From Chromatiales bacterium (GTDB lineage: Bacteria > Pseudomonadota > Gammaproteobacteria > Steroidobacterales > BM003), in NCBI GenBank assembly GCA_002868855.1, contig PKUM01000077.1, positions 1 to 40,205 of the forward strand: 40,205 bases of DNA, given 5' to 3'. The notes under the pieces were generated by a model, which saw nothing but the letters and a program-made list of their open reading frames with translations, was not told where the DNA came from and made no database searches. How positions within the stretch are numbered: position 1 is the first letter of the stretch; each line of letters opens with the position of its first letter. The position numbers and the translations under genes are program-made. Positions 16,946 to 27,337 of this stretch are shown piece after piece.

Positions 16946-19009
16946 TTGAGCGACAAGAGCGCAGTGCCGATTATCGTGATCGCGGAACGGCCCGACAACG
17001 TCGAGGCCATCAACAGCACGCTGCGAAATGCCGGCCATCCGGTTCATTGCACCCATATTCCTGACGTTGGCGACCTCGGCGACGCATTGACCCAGATAAA
17101 CCCGGAACTTCTGCTGGTGTTTAGCGAAGACATCAATACCTCGCTCGAGCAACTCGACGACATTCGTAATGCCTATGCGTCCGGCGTGCCGATTCTCGAC
17201 GTCCGTGACGAGGTCAACGAGGACGCAATCGCGCTGGCGATGCGGCGCGGAGCCCAGGACATCGTGTCGTTGCGCCATCGTGATCGTCTGCAATGGGTTT
17301 GCGGACGCGAACTGCGGGCGTTCCGGCTCGAACGGGCACTGAACCGCACGCTGGCTTCGGCAACCGAGTACAAACGCGCCCTCAATGCTTTCATGGAAGG
17401 CTCCACCGACGCGATAGCACATGTACAGGAAGGCATTGTCGTTGATTCCAACCCGGCATGGCTCGAACTGTTTGGTTATCCGGACGCCGAGGCCATAGAT
17501 GGCATGCCGCTGATGGATTTTTTCGATGCCGACAACCATGCCGCGATGAAGGGCGCACTGGTGGCATGCGGGCAGGGCAAGTGGAGCGACCACGACCTCA
17601 AGATTCAGGGCCTGTGCAGTGACGGCTCGGCGCTATCGCTCAATCTGCAGCTCGACGAGGCGGAGTACGATGGCGAACCGTGTGTCCGCGTCAGCATCAG
17701 AGCCGGCGCCGAGGAGAACCGCGAGCCGGACGAGAGAATCACCGAGGTCGCGACACGCGACCCGCTCACCGGGCTCCTGCACCGGCAACAGTTCCTGACC
17801 GAGCTTGAGACCGCTGTCGCAGAACCGGCCAAGGGAGGTGTTCGCGCACTCGCCTACGTCACCCCGGACAAATTTCGTGCGATAAAAAACAAAGTCGGTC
17901 CGCTCGCCAGCGAGGACGTGATAGTCAAACTTGCGTCGACGCTGCAGGAGCTGGCCGGTCCGGACGACCTGGTCGGGCGTTTTGGCGGCACGATGTTTGC
18001 AATTCTGCTGGCACGCGGAACCGAACGGGATGTGGAGGAATGGGCCGATAGCCTGTGTGCGCGGGTCAGAAAACTGACTTTCGAAGGCGGCGGCAAGTCG
18101 ATATCCGTCTCCTGCACGATCGGCGTGGCGCCAGTCGGATCCGCCGGCAATTCGATCTCAGACCTGGTTGCGCTGGCCGACGCCGCGAATGAAAAGGGCC
18201 GCGAGGAAGGCGGAGACAAGGTCGTCGTCCACAAGGTGGATCTCACCTCCGCGACCAGCACGAAAGCGAAGGATGCGGTCTGGATCAAGTTGATTAAATC
18301 AGCACTGATGGAGAACCGGCTGCACCTGGTGCACCAGCCGATCGCCAGCCTGCAGAGTCAGGAAAAGGACATGTACGATGTCGTCGTGCGGATGAAGGAC
18401 CCGCGCGGCAACGAAATTCTTCCCGGCGATTTTCTCCCCGCGGCGCAGCGCAATGGACTGATGAAAACGCTTGATCGATGGATCATCAATGCCGCCGTGC
18501 AATTCTGTGCATCACGCCGGGCGTCGCGGGTTTTCGTGCGTATATCCAGCGACTCAATCGCCGATAACGGACTCGCGAAGTGGGTCGCGCAACTGGTCAA
18601 AAACGCGAAATTGCCGACCAGCGTCATCTGTTTCCAGGTTCCCGAAGACGTGGCCGCCGAAAACATGCTCCCAACTCAGGAACTGGCGCAGCAACTCGGA
18701 GAATTCGGATTCTCGTTCGCAATCGAACATTTCGGCATGAGCACCAATGCCGGACGCCTGTTGGAGCAGCTGACAATGGACTACATCAAAATCGATGGCT
18801 CGCTTATGCAGGGACTGGCAAGCAACGAATTGAAACAAGCCAAGGTCCGTTCGCTGGTGGAGATGGCGCGTGCGCGCGAGGTTCAGACCATCGCCGAGCG
18901 GGTCGAGGACGCCAATACGATGGCGGTGCTGTGGCAGCTCGGCGTGCAGTGCGTGCAGGGCTATTACGTCCAGGAGCCGGAAGTCGTGCTCGAGGACCTG
19001 GCACTGTAA
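16946..19009 (+). CDS. fimX: FimX-like degenerate GGDEF/EAL c-di-GMP effector
   Basis: A 687-residue cytoplasmic signalling protein with a REC-like domain 1-125, PAS about 142-255, GGDEF about 265-430 and EAL about 440-685, the same plan and length as Pseudomonas FimX. The GGDEF site reads GGTMF (347-351), losing both acidic catalytic residues, and the EAL motif reads DVV (478-480, followed by VRM). The catalytic DDFG block is EHFG (594-597) and the usual NLS-type Asn is lost (VRIS). It is therefore probably a c-di-GMP receptor or scaffold with no cyclase or phosphodiesterase activity. The REC domain also lacks an obvious phospho-acceptor site. Start is TTG at 16946 with AGGAG six bases upstream. 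It sits between psd and parC, as fimX does near these genes in Pseudomonas, and is convergent with parC (13-base gap). Confidence 0.85.
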   Translation: MSDKSAVPIIVIAERPDNVEAINSTLRNAGHPVHCTHIPDVGDLGDALTQINPELLLVFSEDINTSLEQLDDIRNAYASGVPILDVRDEVNEDAIALAMRRGAQDIVSLRHRDRLQWVCGRELRAFRLERALNRTLASATEYKRALNAFMEGSTDAIAHVQEGIVVDSNPAWLELFGYPDAEAIDGMPLMDFFDADNHAAMKGALVACGQGKWSDHDLKIQGLCSDGSALSLNLQLDEAEYDGEPCVRVSIRAGAEENREPDERITEVATRDPLTGLLHRQQFLTELETAVAEPAKGGVRALAYVTPDKFRAIKNKVGPLASEDVIVKLASTLQELAGPDDLVGRFGGTMFAILLARGTERDVEEWADSLCARVRKLTFEGGGKSISVSCTIGVAPVGSAGNSISDLVALADAANEKGREEGGDKVVVHKVDLTSATSTKAKDAVWIKLIKSALMENRLHLVHQPIASLQSQEKDMYDVVVRMKDPRGNEILPGDFLPAAQRNGLMKTLDRWIINAAVQFCASRRASRVFVRISSDSIADNGLAKWVAQLVKNAKLPTSVICFQVPEDVAAENMLPTQELAQQLGEFGFSFAIEHFGMSTNAGRLLEQLTMDYIKIDGSLMQGLASNELKQAKVRSLVEMARAREVQTIAERVEDANTMAVLWQLGVQCVQGYYVQEPEVVLEDLAL

Positions 19010-19022
19010 ACCGGCGCGGGCG

Positions 19023-21269
19023 TCACTCGATATCCAACCGCTCGACCTTGCGAAAACCGCGCGGCAGCAACGCACCGCGTTGGGCGCGCGCTCCCTCATA
19101 ACGCTCGAGCTCATGGTACCGGAAACGTAAATGACGCTGGCCGCTGTGGACCAGCAAATCGTTTTCCGGGCCAATTACGATTACAGCTGCCAGCCTCTCC
19201 TCGCCGGACGCGAGACGCTTTGGCGGTATCTGGATAATCTTGTTGCCTTTCCCGCGCGCAAGCTCGGGTAACTCCCCGACCGGAAAACTGAGCATGTTGC
19301 CGCTGCTCGTTGCAGCAACGACCCACGCATTGTCGCCGCCAACCAGTACCGCAGGCGGCAGCACAGTGGCATTGGCAGGGACCTTTATTGCTGCCTTGCC
19401 GGCGCGGTTACGCGAATGCAGATCGCCGAGACGCGCAACGAATCCGTACCCGGCATCCGTCGCCAGCAGCCAGCGCTCATCGGGATCACCGATCATCAGG
19501 CCGGTAAAAAGCGCGCCGTCCGCCGGATTGAGACGGCCAGAAAGCGGTTCACCCTGACCTCGAGCCGATGGCAGCGTATGCGCAGCCAGGCTGTACGCAC
19601 GCCCGGTACTGTCCAGGAATACGGCCAGCTGGTTGCTACGCCCACGTGCCGCGGCGAGACAGCCGTCCCCCGCCTTGTAAGACAGCGTAGCGGGATCGAC
19701 TTCATGGCCCTTGGCGGCACGTACCCAGCCGCGTTGCGACAACACGACGGTCACCGGGTCGCTCGAGATCAACTGCATTTCGTCCAACGCCTGCGCTGCC
19801 GGCCGCTCCACGAGACGGCTGCGACGGTCGTCGCCATGCTGTTCAGCCGCTGCCATGATCTCCTTGCGCACCAGCGTCTTCAGCCGCGCCTGGCTGCCGA
19901 GAATTTTCTCAATGCGGTCACGTTCCGCGGCCAGTTCTTCCTGCTCGCCACGAATCTTGATCTCCTCGAGACGCGCGAGGTGGCGTAACTTGAGTTCGAG
20001 AATTGCTTCAGCCTGGGCGTCGCTGAGATCGAAGCGCTTCATCAGAACCGGCTTGGGCTCATCCTCGCGGCGAATAATCGCAATGACCTCATCAATATTC
20101 AGAAACGCTATCAGCAAGCCGTCGAGAATATGGAGTCGATCAACAACCTTTTGCAGCCTGAATTCGAGCCTCCGGGTCACGGTCGCGAGACGGAATTTGA
20201 TCCATTCCTTTAGCAACGAAACCAGATCGAAAACCTGTGGCCGCCCATCGAGGCCAATCACGTTGAGATTGACCCGGCAGGTTCGTTCCAGATCCGTCGT
20301 GGCGAACAAATGACTCATCAGTTGTTCGGCGTCGACTCGTGAAGAACGCGGCGTTATTACCAGCCGGGTCGGGTTCTCGTGATCGGATTCGTCACGCAAG
20401 TCCTCAACCAACGGCAGTTTTTTTGCCCGCATCTGTGAGGCGATCTGTTCCAGCACTTTGCTGCCCGACACCTGATGCGGCAACTCGGTGACAACGATAT
20501 CGCTTTTTTCGCGCTGCCAGCCGGCGCGCACACGCAGCGTCCCGTTTCCGGTCTCGTAAACAGTCTGAAGTTCTTCGGCCGGCGTCACGATCTCGCCACC
20601 GGTCGGATAATCCGGACCCTTGATATGCTCCATCAATTCGGCAACGGTAACGCGTGAAGACTCGAGGACACGGATACATGCGGCGGCAACCTCGCGCAGA
20701 TTGTGCGGTGGCACGTCGGTCGACATGCCGACCGCGATACCTGTCGTACCGTTGAGCAACAGGTTGGGCAGGCTCGCCGGAAGGATCGCCGGCTCCTGCA
20801 GCGTGCCATCGAAGTTGGCAATCCAGTCGACCGTCCCCTGGCCGACTTCTTTCAGCAACACCGCGGCGTAAGGCCGCAGCCGCGCCTCGGTATAGCGCAT
20901 CGCCGCAAACGACTTGGGATCGTCCTGTGAACCCCAGTTGCCCTGACCGTCGATGATCGGATAGCGGTAACTGAAATCCTGCGCCATCAACACCATCGCC
21001 TCATAACAGGCGGAGTCGCCATGCGGATGAAATTTGCCGATGACATCACCGACCGTCCGCGCCGACTTTTTCGGCTTTGAAGCGGCCGACAATCCGAGTT
21101 CGCTCATCGAGTAGATAATTCGCCGCTGCACAGGCTTGAGCCCGTCGCCGATATGCGGCAATGCGCGGTCGAGGATGACGTACATCGAGTAATTGAGGTA
21201 GGCCTGCTCGGAGAAGGCCTTTAACGACATTTGTTCGACGCCGTCGAAATTCAGTTCCTGGTTTTCCAT
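19023..21269 (-). CDS. parC: DNA topoisomerase IV subunit A
   Basis: The DNA-cleaving subunit of the enzyme that unlinks daughter chromosomes. It has 748 residues. The catalytic tyrosine is Tyr126 ([10 protein letters not shown]), and the winged-helix region [13 protein letters not shown] carries Ser86 and Glu90, equivalent to E. coli Ser80 and Glu84, i.e. the fluoroquinolone-sensitive residues. The C-terminal beta-pinwheel (about 490-748) is of the ParC type and lacks a GyrA box that I can recognise. The ATG at 21269 is chosen because GGAGG lies five bases upstream; an in-frame ATG at 21284 precedes this Shine-Dalgarno. It lies 20 bases after parE, so parE-parC form an operon. Confidence 0.97.
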   Translation of the reverse strand: MENQELNFDGVEQMSLKAFSEQAYLNYSMYVILDRALPHIGDGLKPVQRRIIYSMSELGLSAASKPKKSARTVGDVIGKFHPHGDSACYEAMVLMAQDFSYRYPIIDGQGNWGSQDDPKSFAAMRYTEARLRPYAAVLLKEVGQGTVDWIANFDGTLQEPAILPASLPNLLLNGTTGIAVGMSTDVPPHNLREVAAACIRVLESSRVTVAELMEHIKGPDYPTGGEIVTPAEELQTVYETGNGTLRVRAGWQREKSDIVVTELPHQVSGSKVLEQIASQMRAKKLPLVEDLRDESDHENPTRLVITPRSSRVDAEQLMSHLFATTDLERTCRVNLNVIGLDGRPQVFDLVSLLKEWIKFRLATVTRRLEFRLQKVVDRLHILDGLLIAFLNIDEVIAIIRREDEPKPVLMKRFDLSDAQAEAILELKLRHLARLEEIKIRGEQEELAAERDRIEKILGSQARLKTLVRKEIMAAAEQHGDDRRSRLVERPAAQALDEMQLISSDPVTVVLSQRGWVRAAKGHEVDPATLSYKAGDGCLAAARGRSNQLAVFLDSTGRAYSLAAHTLPSARGQGEPLSGRLNPADGALFTGLMIGDPDERWLLATDAGYGFVARLGDLHSRNRAGKAAIKVPANATVLPPAVLVGGDNAWVVAATSSGNMLSFPVGELPELARGKGNKIIQIPPKRLASGEERLAAVIVIGPENDLLVHSGQRHLRFRYHELERYEGARAQRGALLPRGFRKVERLDIE

Positions 21270-21289
21270 TACGTCCTCCGCCATCCGAC

Positions 21290-23251
<1,962 letters not shown>

Positions 23252-23355
23252 TCAGCTGCCACGGGCCGCGCCAGAGCAGGCGCGCCAGACCACCCAGCGG
23301 AGTCGTGCGGTGCGGCGCAATGAGCGCGACAGGCGCGGAACCGGGCTTGTGGCGC

Positions 23356-23940
23356 TCAGTCGAGGTCTGCGACCAGCGCCGCTCGAACATCGGCGTCGAG
23401 CGGCTCAACGCTGTAGCGATAGTTGTCGTGATCGATCCCGGCGGACAACGCGGCGCCGCCTTTCAACGCGCCCAGCATTTCGGGGTCAAACTCGAATCGC
23501 AGAAAGTGCACCGATGAGGTCTTCTCTTCGGTTGCCCGTTCGAGGTCCTCATCCGCAATGGCGTAAACCCGGGCGCAGCCGGCAACGGCCATCCACACCT
23601 TTGCCTCGACCCCGATCAGCCGCGCCAGCTCGGTCTTGCGCTCCGCCGCGTCCGGATACTCGAGCATGAAAGTGGCTTTCAGATTCGTGCCGTCCGGGAT
23701 CAGCGGGTTATAGGCATTCAATTCATCGGCAATACCGTCGGCTTCGAAAATCCTTTCGATCCTGAGCATTTCCTGAACCTGGTATTGAATCGTCAGGCGG
23801 TCTTCGAAATACAAAGTTGCGTTCGGTCCGATCGCAACCTGACGAAGCTTCTTGTGCGCCATGATTCGCGACCGGAACTCCGGCCTTTGGCGGTGATACT
23901 CCTCCAGGCTGAGCAGGTCGCTTGCTTGCAAGTGGTGCAT
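23356..23940 (-). CDS. DUF3501 family protein
   Basis: A 194-residue cytoplasmic protein matching the DUF3501 family, whose function is unknown. Visible family features are the N-terminal SLEEYHRQRPEFRSRIMAHKK, a GPNATLYFEDRLTIQYQVQEMLRIE block and the Pro/Asn segment ELNAYNPLIPDGTNLKATFMLEY, followed by an acidic C-terminal half with VHFLRFEFDP. No cysteine motif, signal peptide or membrane segment is seen (a single Cys lies mid-protein). The ATG at 23940 has AAAGGA upstream and replaces a 16-codon longer in-frame reading that overlaps the Fe-S gene's end. It is the last gene of the rubrerythrin / Fe-S protein / DUF3501 operon (31 bases after the Fe-S gene), a set I recall as recurrent in proteobacteria, which suggests a shared redox role. 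Confidence 0.85.
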   Translation of the reverse strand: MHHLQASDLLSLEEYHRQRPEFRSRIMAHKKLRQVAIGPNATLYFEDRLTIQYQVQEMLRIERIFEADGIADELNAYNPLIPDGTNLKATFMLEYPDAAERKTELARLIGVEAKVWMAVAGCARVYAIADEDLERATEEKTSSVHFLRFEFDPEMLGALKGGAALSAGIDHDNYRYSVEPLDADVRAALVADLD

Positions 23941-23971
23941 GGGTCTGATCCTTTGATCGTGATCGCTGCGC

Positions 23972-25318
23972 TCAAATGCCGTAGGCAAGACGCAACAGCT
24001 TCAACGGGTGAGTCGGCGGCAGAGCCTGCTCGGCACCGGCAGCGATCTGGTCTCCCGCCATCGGGCAATCGCTGGCGTAAAAATCCGCCGCGGCATCCTT
24101 GACCTTGCGAAATACCGGCCGACCGATTTTCATCGAAGTCTCATGAAACTCGCGTTTGACCGCGTACGTGCCATTGTGACCGGAGCAGCGCTCGATCGGC
24201 GTCACCTTGGTGTCCGGCACCAGTTGCAGAACGTCGCGGGTTTTCAGACCGATGTTCTGCACCCGCAGATGACAAGCCACGTGGTACGCAACCGACCCCA
24301 GCGAGCGGACAAAATCGGTGCGCAATTTGTCACCGCGATGGCGCAGCATCAGGTACTCGAAGGGATCGAAAATCGCTTTCTGAACCTTCGCAACGGCTTC
24401 GTCGCCGGGGAACATCAACGGCAATTCCTGCTTGAACATCAGCACGCAGGACGGGATTGGCGCGACGATATCCCAACCCTCGTCGACCATCGCCGTCAGC
24501 CGCGGAATATTCTCTTCCTTTAGCTTGGCGACCTGCTCGAGATCGCCGAGCTCGAGCTTCGGCATTCCGCAGCATCGCTCACGCGGCAACAGCGTCACCG
24601 GGATCCCGTTGTGCTCGAACACCGCGACGAGATCCTCGCCGAGATCGGGGTGGATATGACGGCCGTAGCAGGTCCCGAACAACGCGACCTTGCCCTGGGT
24701 CGGGCCGACCGCGACCGGCTCCGACGCCGCCGGACGGTGATGTTTCATCCGCCGCGCCAGCGACCTCGGCTGATAATCCGGCACCGGCGCCTCGGGATGC
24801 ACCCCAAGCGTCGAGTCGAGCATTTTCTTGCCCATCTTGCTGTGATTCACCGCATTGACCGTTTGCGCGACAACCGGAACCCCAGCCAGTTTCCCGACCA
24901 TGTCAGTCGACGTCAGGACCTTGTCGCGAAAACTGGCGCCCTCGTCGCGAAAACGCTTCGCTTTGGCGCGCAACATCAGGTGCGGGAAATCAATATTGAA
25001 TTCGTGTGGCGGGACGTAGGGACACTTCGACATGTAACACATGTCGCACAGGTAGCAGTGGTCAACGACTTCCCAGTAGACCTTGCGAGTGATCCCGTCG
25101 ACCTCCATGGTCTCGGACTCGTCTACCGCATCAAAAAGGGTCGGAAACGAGTTGCACAAACTGAAACAGCGGCGGCAGCCGTGGCAAATGTCGAACACCC
25201 GCTCCAGCTCCTTGAACAACGCGTTTTCGTCGTAAAACTCCGGATCGCGCCAGTTCAGAGGATGCCGGGTCGGTGCCTCCAGACTGCCCTCGCGGGAGCG
25301 CGGCGTCTGTTCACTCAT
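23972..25318 (-). CDS. GlpC/HdrD-like protein: two 4Fe-4S clusters plus CCG domains
   Basis: A 448-residue soluble electron-transfer protein of the heterodisulfide-reductase-related / GlpC type. Two ferredoxin motifs lie near the start: Cys45, 48, 51, 55 and Cys88, 91, 94, 99, the latter followed by Pro. Two CCG-type domains follow: the first has Cys217, Cys249-Cys250-Gly and Cys291; the second has Cys349 and Cys418, but its CCG reads CSG (378-380), so one ligand is lost. No flavin or NAD domain is fused, so it probably passes electrons between a partner and rubrerythrin or a quinone; this is inference. The ATG at 25318 has GGGGAAG upstream. It is the middle gene of the operon, after an 82-base gap with a hairpin. 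Confidence 0.88.
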   Translation of the reverse strand: MSEQTPRSREGSLEAPTRHPLNWRDPEFYDENALFKELERVFDICHGCRRCFSLCNSFPTLFDAVDESETMEVDGITRKVYWEVVDHCYLCDMCYMSKCPYVPPHEFNIDFPHLMLRAKAKRFRDEGASFRDKVLTSTDMVGKLAGVPVVAQTVNAVNHSKMGKKMLDSTLGVHPEAPVPDYQPRSLARRMKHHRPAASEPVAVGPTQGKVALFGTCYGRHIHPDLGEDLVAVFEHNGIPVTLLPRERCCGMPKLELGDLEQVAKLKEENIPRLTAMVDEGWDIVAPIPSCVLMFKQELPLMFPGDEAVAKVQKAIFDPFEYLMLRHRGDKLRTDFVRSLGSVAYHVACHLRVQNIGLKTRDVLQLVPDTKVTPIERCSGHNGTYAVKREFHETSMKIGRPVFRKVKDAAADFYASDCPMAGDQIAAGAEQALPPTHPLKLLRLAYGI

Positions 25319-25347
25319 GAGACTTCCCCCAGGCGGCAACGCAGCAG

Positions 25348-25374
25348 CGACCGGAGCTCAAACGGCTCCGATCG
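25348..25374 (-). promoter_or_regulatory. Intercistronic hairpin between rubrerythrin and Fe-S genes
   Basis: The minus strand reads CGATCGGAGC, a 7-base loop, then GCTCCGGTCG: a 10-bp stem with one G-U pair. It is 27 bases past the rubrerythrin stop and about 30 bases before the next ATG. No T-run follows, so it is more likely an mRNA-processing, stabilising or partial-termination element that lets the first gene be expressed more than the following two. Confidence 0.6.
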
Positions 25375-25400
25375 CGAGCTGCGGCAGTACCAATTTGAAA

Positions 25401-25823
25401 TTAGCCGTCCAGCGTATCCAGAGCTTTCTGGAAACGATTGGCATGCGAACGCTCGGCTTTCGCCAAAGTCTCAAACCAATCGGCAATTTCGTCGAAGCCC
25501 TCGTCGCGGGCAGTCTTGGCCATGCCCGGATACATGTCGGTGTACTCGTGAGTCTCACCGGCGATTGCCGCCGCGAGGTTCGCCGACGTAGCCCCGATCG
25601 GCAGGCCGGTGGCCGGATCGCCAACCGCTTCGAGATATTCGAGATGGCCGTGTGCATGACCAGTCTCGCCCTCGGCAGTCGAACGGAACACAGCCGCGAC
25701 GTCGTTGTAGCCTTCTACATCGGCCTTTGACGCGAAATACAGGTAGCGACGATTGGCCTGTGACTCGCCAGAGAATGCATCCTTGAGGTTCTGCTCGGTC
25801 TTTGATCCCTTGAGATCGGCCAT
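25401..25823 (-). CDS. Rubrerythrin-family di-iron protein without rubredoxin domain
   Basis: A 140-residue four-helix-bundle di-iron protein, expected to reduce hydrogen peroxide. Ligand candidates are Glu20, Glu53 and His56 (ExxH) in the first helix pair and Glu90/Glu93, Glu124 and His127 (ExxH) in the second. Classical rubrerythrin ends in a CxxC...CPxC rubredoxin domain; this one stops after the bundle and contains no cysteine at all, so it needs an external electron donor. The adjacent Fe-S protein is the obvious candidate. The ATG at 25821-25823 has a strong AAGGAG seven bases upstream, suggesting high expression. First gene of its operon. Confidence 0.93.
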   Translation of the reverse strand: MADLKGSKTEQNLKDAFSGESQANRRYLYFASKADVEGYNDVAAVFRSTAEGETGHAHGHLEYLEAVGDPATGLPIGATSANLAAAIAGETHEYTDMYPGMAKTARDEGFDEIADWFETLAKAERSHANRFQKALDTLDG

Positions 25824-25879
25824 TTCTGACTCCTTTTGACTTTGTGGTTGGACTCTCGATTTCGTTGATCAGACGAATA

Positions 25880-25917
25880 AATTTACCCGGCTGCCCAGCG
25901 CATTAGAATGGGTCTAA
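25880..25917 (-). promoter_or_regulatory. Candidate rubrerythrin promoter overlapped by an inverted repeat
   Basis: On the minus strand TTCTAA (25908-25903) is followed after 17 bases by TAAATT (25885-25880), a plausible sigma-70 pair 57 bases before the ATG. The -35 lies inside a perfect inverted repeat, TTAGA-5-TCTAA (25903-25917), as a repressor or redox regulator site would. The regulator is unknown; I do not recognise a consensus. The rest of the 272-base gap to xseB (25918-26095) shows nothing I can support. Confidence 0.4.
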
Positions 25918-26095
25918 GCGGACTCACAACTCTAGAAGCCGCGGCCGCGCTTGTCAATTCGTACATGCCTTTACTTCGCCGCAGCGGAGGCCGTGGATTC
26001 GGCTGCCGGGTGGCCGCCGTTTGACCCTGCGTTTCGCGCTCGTGCATCATCGCTCCGGCTGACTCCCGCAAATTGTGAATCGAGGCCTGAAGCGC

Positions 26096-26338
26096 GTGAC
26101 CAAGACCAAAGAATCCCCCGAGTTTCAATTTGAAACAGCGCTCGCCGAGCTGGAATCGCTGGTGGAAACGCTGGAACAGGGTGAACTTTCTCTAGAGCAG
26201 TCGTTGCAACAGTTCGAAAGAGGCGTGAAACTGACCCGCGCCTGCCAGCAGGCTTTGAAGTCCGCGGAGCAGCGCGTGGACATGCTTGTGTCCGGGGCCG
26301 AGGACAGCGAAACCGAGCCCTACTCCGGCCAAGACTGA
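26096..26338 (+). CDS. xseB: Exodeoxyribonuclease VII small subunit
   Basis: The small helical subunit of exonuclease VII, which degrades single-stranded DNA with XseA. It has 80 residues from the GTG at 26096; the family block FETALAELESLVETLEQGELSLEQSLQQFERGVKLTRACQ-type helix pair is complete (residues about 10-50). Another in-frame GTG at 26075 adds seven residues, but GAGG upstream of 26096 and the usual family length favour the shorter form. It starts the xseB-ispA-dxs operon, four bases before ispA, the same order as in E. coli. Confidence 0.93.
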   Translation: MTKTKESPEFQFETALAELESLVETLEQGELSLEQSLQQFERGVKLTRACQQALKSAEQRVDMLVSGAEDSETEPYSGQD

Positions 26339-26342
26339 CGGC

Positions 26343-27233
26343 GTGAACCTGGCAAGCCGCATTGAAGCCTGCAGGGAGCGGGTCGACAGGGCTCTCGCAT
26401 CGTGGCTGCAACCGGAGCCCGGCGAACCCGCGCGACTCAACGAAGCACTGCGCTACAGCGTTCTCGGTGGCGGCAAACGGGTCCGGCCGCTGCTCGTTTA
26501 TACGACGGGCAACGCGCTCGGGGTCGCGGCGGAAGCGCTTGACGGACCCGCCTGCGCGGTCGAACTGATCCACGCCTATTCGCTGGTCCACGATGACCTG
26601 CCGGCCATGGACGACGACGATCTGCGCCGCGGCCGGCCTACATGCCACCGCGCCTTTGACGAAGCGACGGCAATACTGGCCGGTGATGCATTGCAGGTAG
26701 TGGCGTTTCGAATTCTCTCCAGCGACCCGGCGATGACGGCTTCGGCACCGCAGCGCCTGGATATGATCCGGCTGCTGGCCGAAGCCAGCGGTCCGCGCGG
26801 CATGGCAGGCGGCCAGGCAATCGATCTCGAAAGCGCCGGGCGCGCCATCACTATCGACGAGCTCGAAACCATGCATAGCATGAAGACCGGAGCCCTGATT
26901 CGCGCCAGTGTGCTGCTGGGCGCATTGAGCTATCCCCAGCTCACCAGTGCTGAATTCGACGCGCTCGGACGCTATGCCGACTGCGTCGGACTGGCGTTCC
27001 AGATCCAGGACGACATTCTCGATATCGAGGGCGACGAGCAACTGATGGGAAAAAGCACCGGCGCCGACGCCGCCCGGGCAAAACCCACGTACCCGAGCAT
27101 CGCCGGGCTCGCTGCAGCGAAGAAAAAGGCGAGTCTGCTGCACCGCGAAGCGGTATCGGCTCTGGAACCTCTCGGCAACCGCGCGCCCGGGCTCGCGGAA
27201 CTGTCGGAGTTCATCGTCCGGCGCAGCCGTTAG
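26343..27233 (+). CDS. ispA: Farnesyl diphosphate synthase (polyprenyl synthetase)
   Basis: This condenses IPP with DMAPP and GPP to give farnesyl diphosphate, the precursor of undecaprenyl and quinone side chains. It has 296 residues from the GTG at 26343, four bases after xseB. The first Asp-rich motif is [10 protein letters not shown] (84-93), in the long form with two extra residues typical of type II (bacterial) FPP synthases, and the second is DDILD (223-227). [11 protein letters not shown] and GGQAIDL are also present. An upstream in-frame ATG at 26286 would overlap most of the xseB 3' end and is rejected. Probably translationally coupled to xseB. Confidence 0.95.
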   Translation: MNLASRIEACRERVDRALASWLQPEPGEPARLNEALRYSVLGGGKRVRPLLVYTTGNALGVAAEALDGPACAVELIHAYSLVHDDLPAMDDDDLRRGRPTCHRAFDEATAILAGDALQVVAFRILSSDPAMTASAPQRLDMIRLLAEASGPRGMAGGQAIDLESAGRAITIDELETMHSMKTGALIRASVLLGALSYPQLTSAEFDALGRYADCVGLAFQIQDDILDIEGDEQLMGKSTGADAARAKPTYPSIAGLAAAKKKASLLHREAVSALEPLGNRAPGLAELSEFIVRRSR

Positions 27234-27248
27234 CCGCAACAGCCGACT

Positions 27249-27277
27249 TTGCCAAGGCGCCACGTCGCTGTGATAAT
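27249..27277 (+). promoter_or_regulatory. Sigma-70 promoter for dxs
   Basis: TTGCCA (27249-27254), a 17-base spacer and GATAAT (27272-27277) each match consensus at five of six positions, and TGT just before the -10 adds an extended -10 element. It lies in the 104-base ispA-dxs gap, so dxs, the flux-controlling gene, can be transcribed independently of xseB-ispA. Confidence 0.65.
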
Positions 27278-27337
27278 AGCGCCAGAGCCCCGACCGGACC
27301 CCCGGGGAACATTCACGCTCGGTCAGTTCAGGACCCA

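Noticed and set aside
21000-21020. Fluoroquinolone-resistance substitution in parC
   Set aside because: The key residues Ser86 and Glu90 (E. coli Ser80, Glu84) are the sensitive forms.
24611-25591. 326-codon plus-strand frame opposite the Fe-S gene and rubrerythrin
   Set aside because: A shadow of the cysteine-rich Fe-S gene, with no ribosome-binding site or family features.
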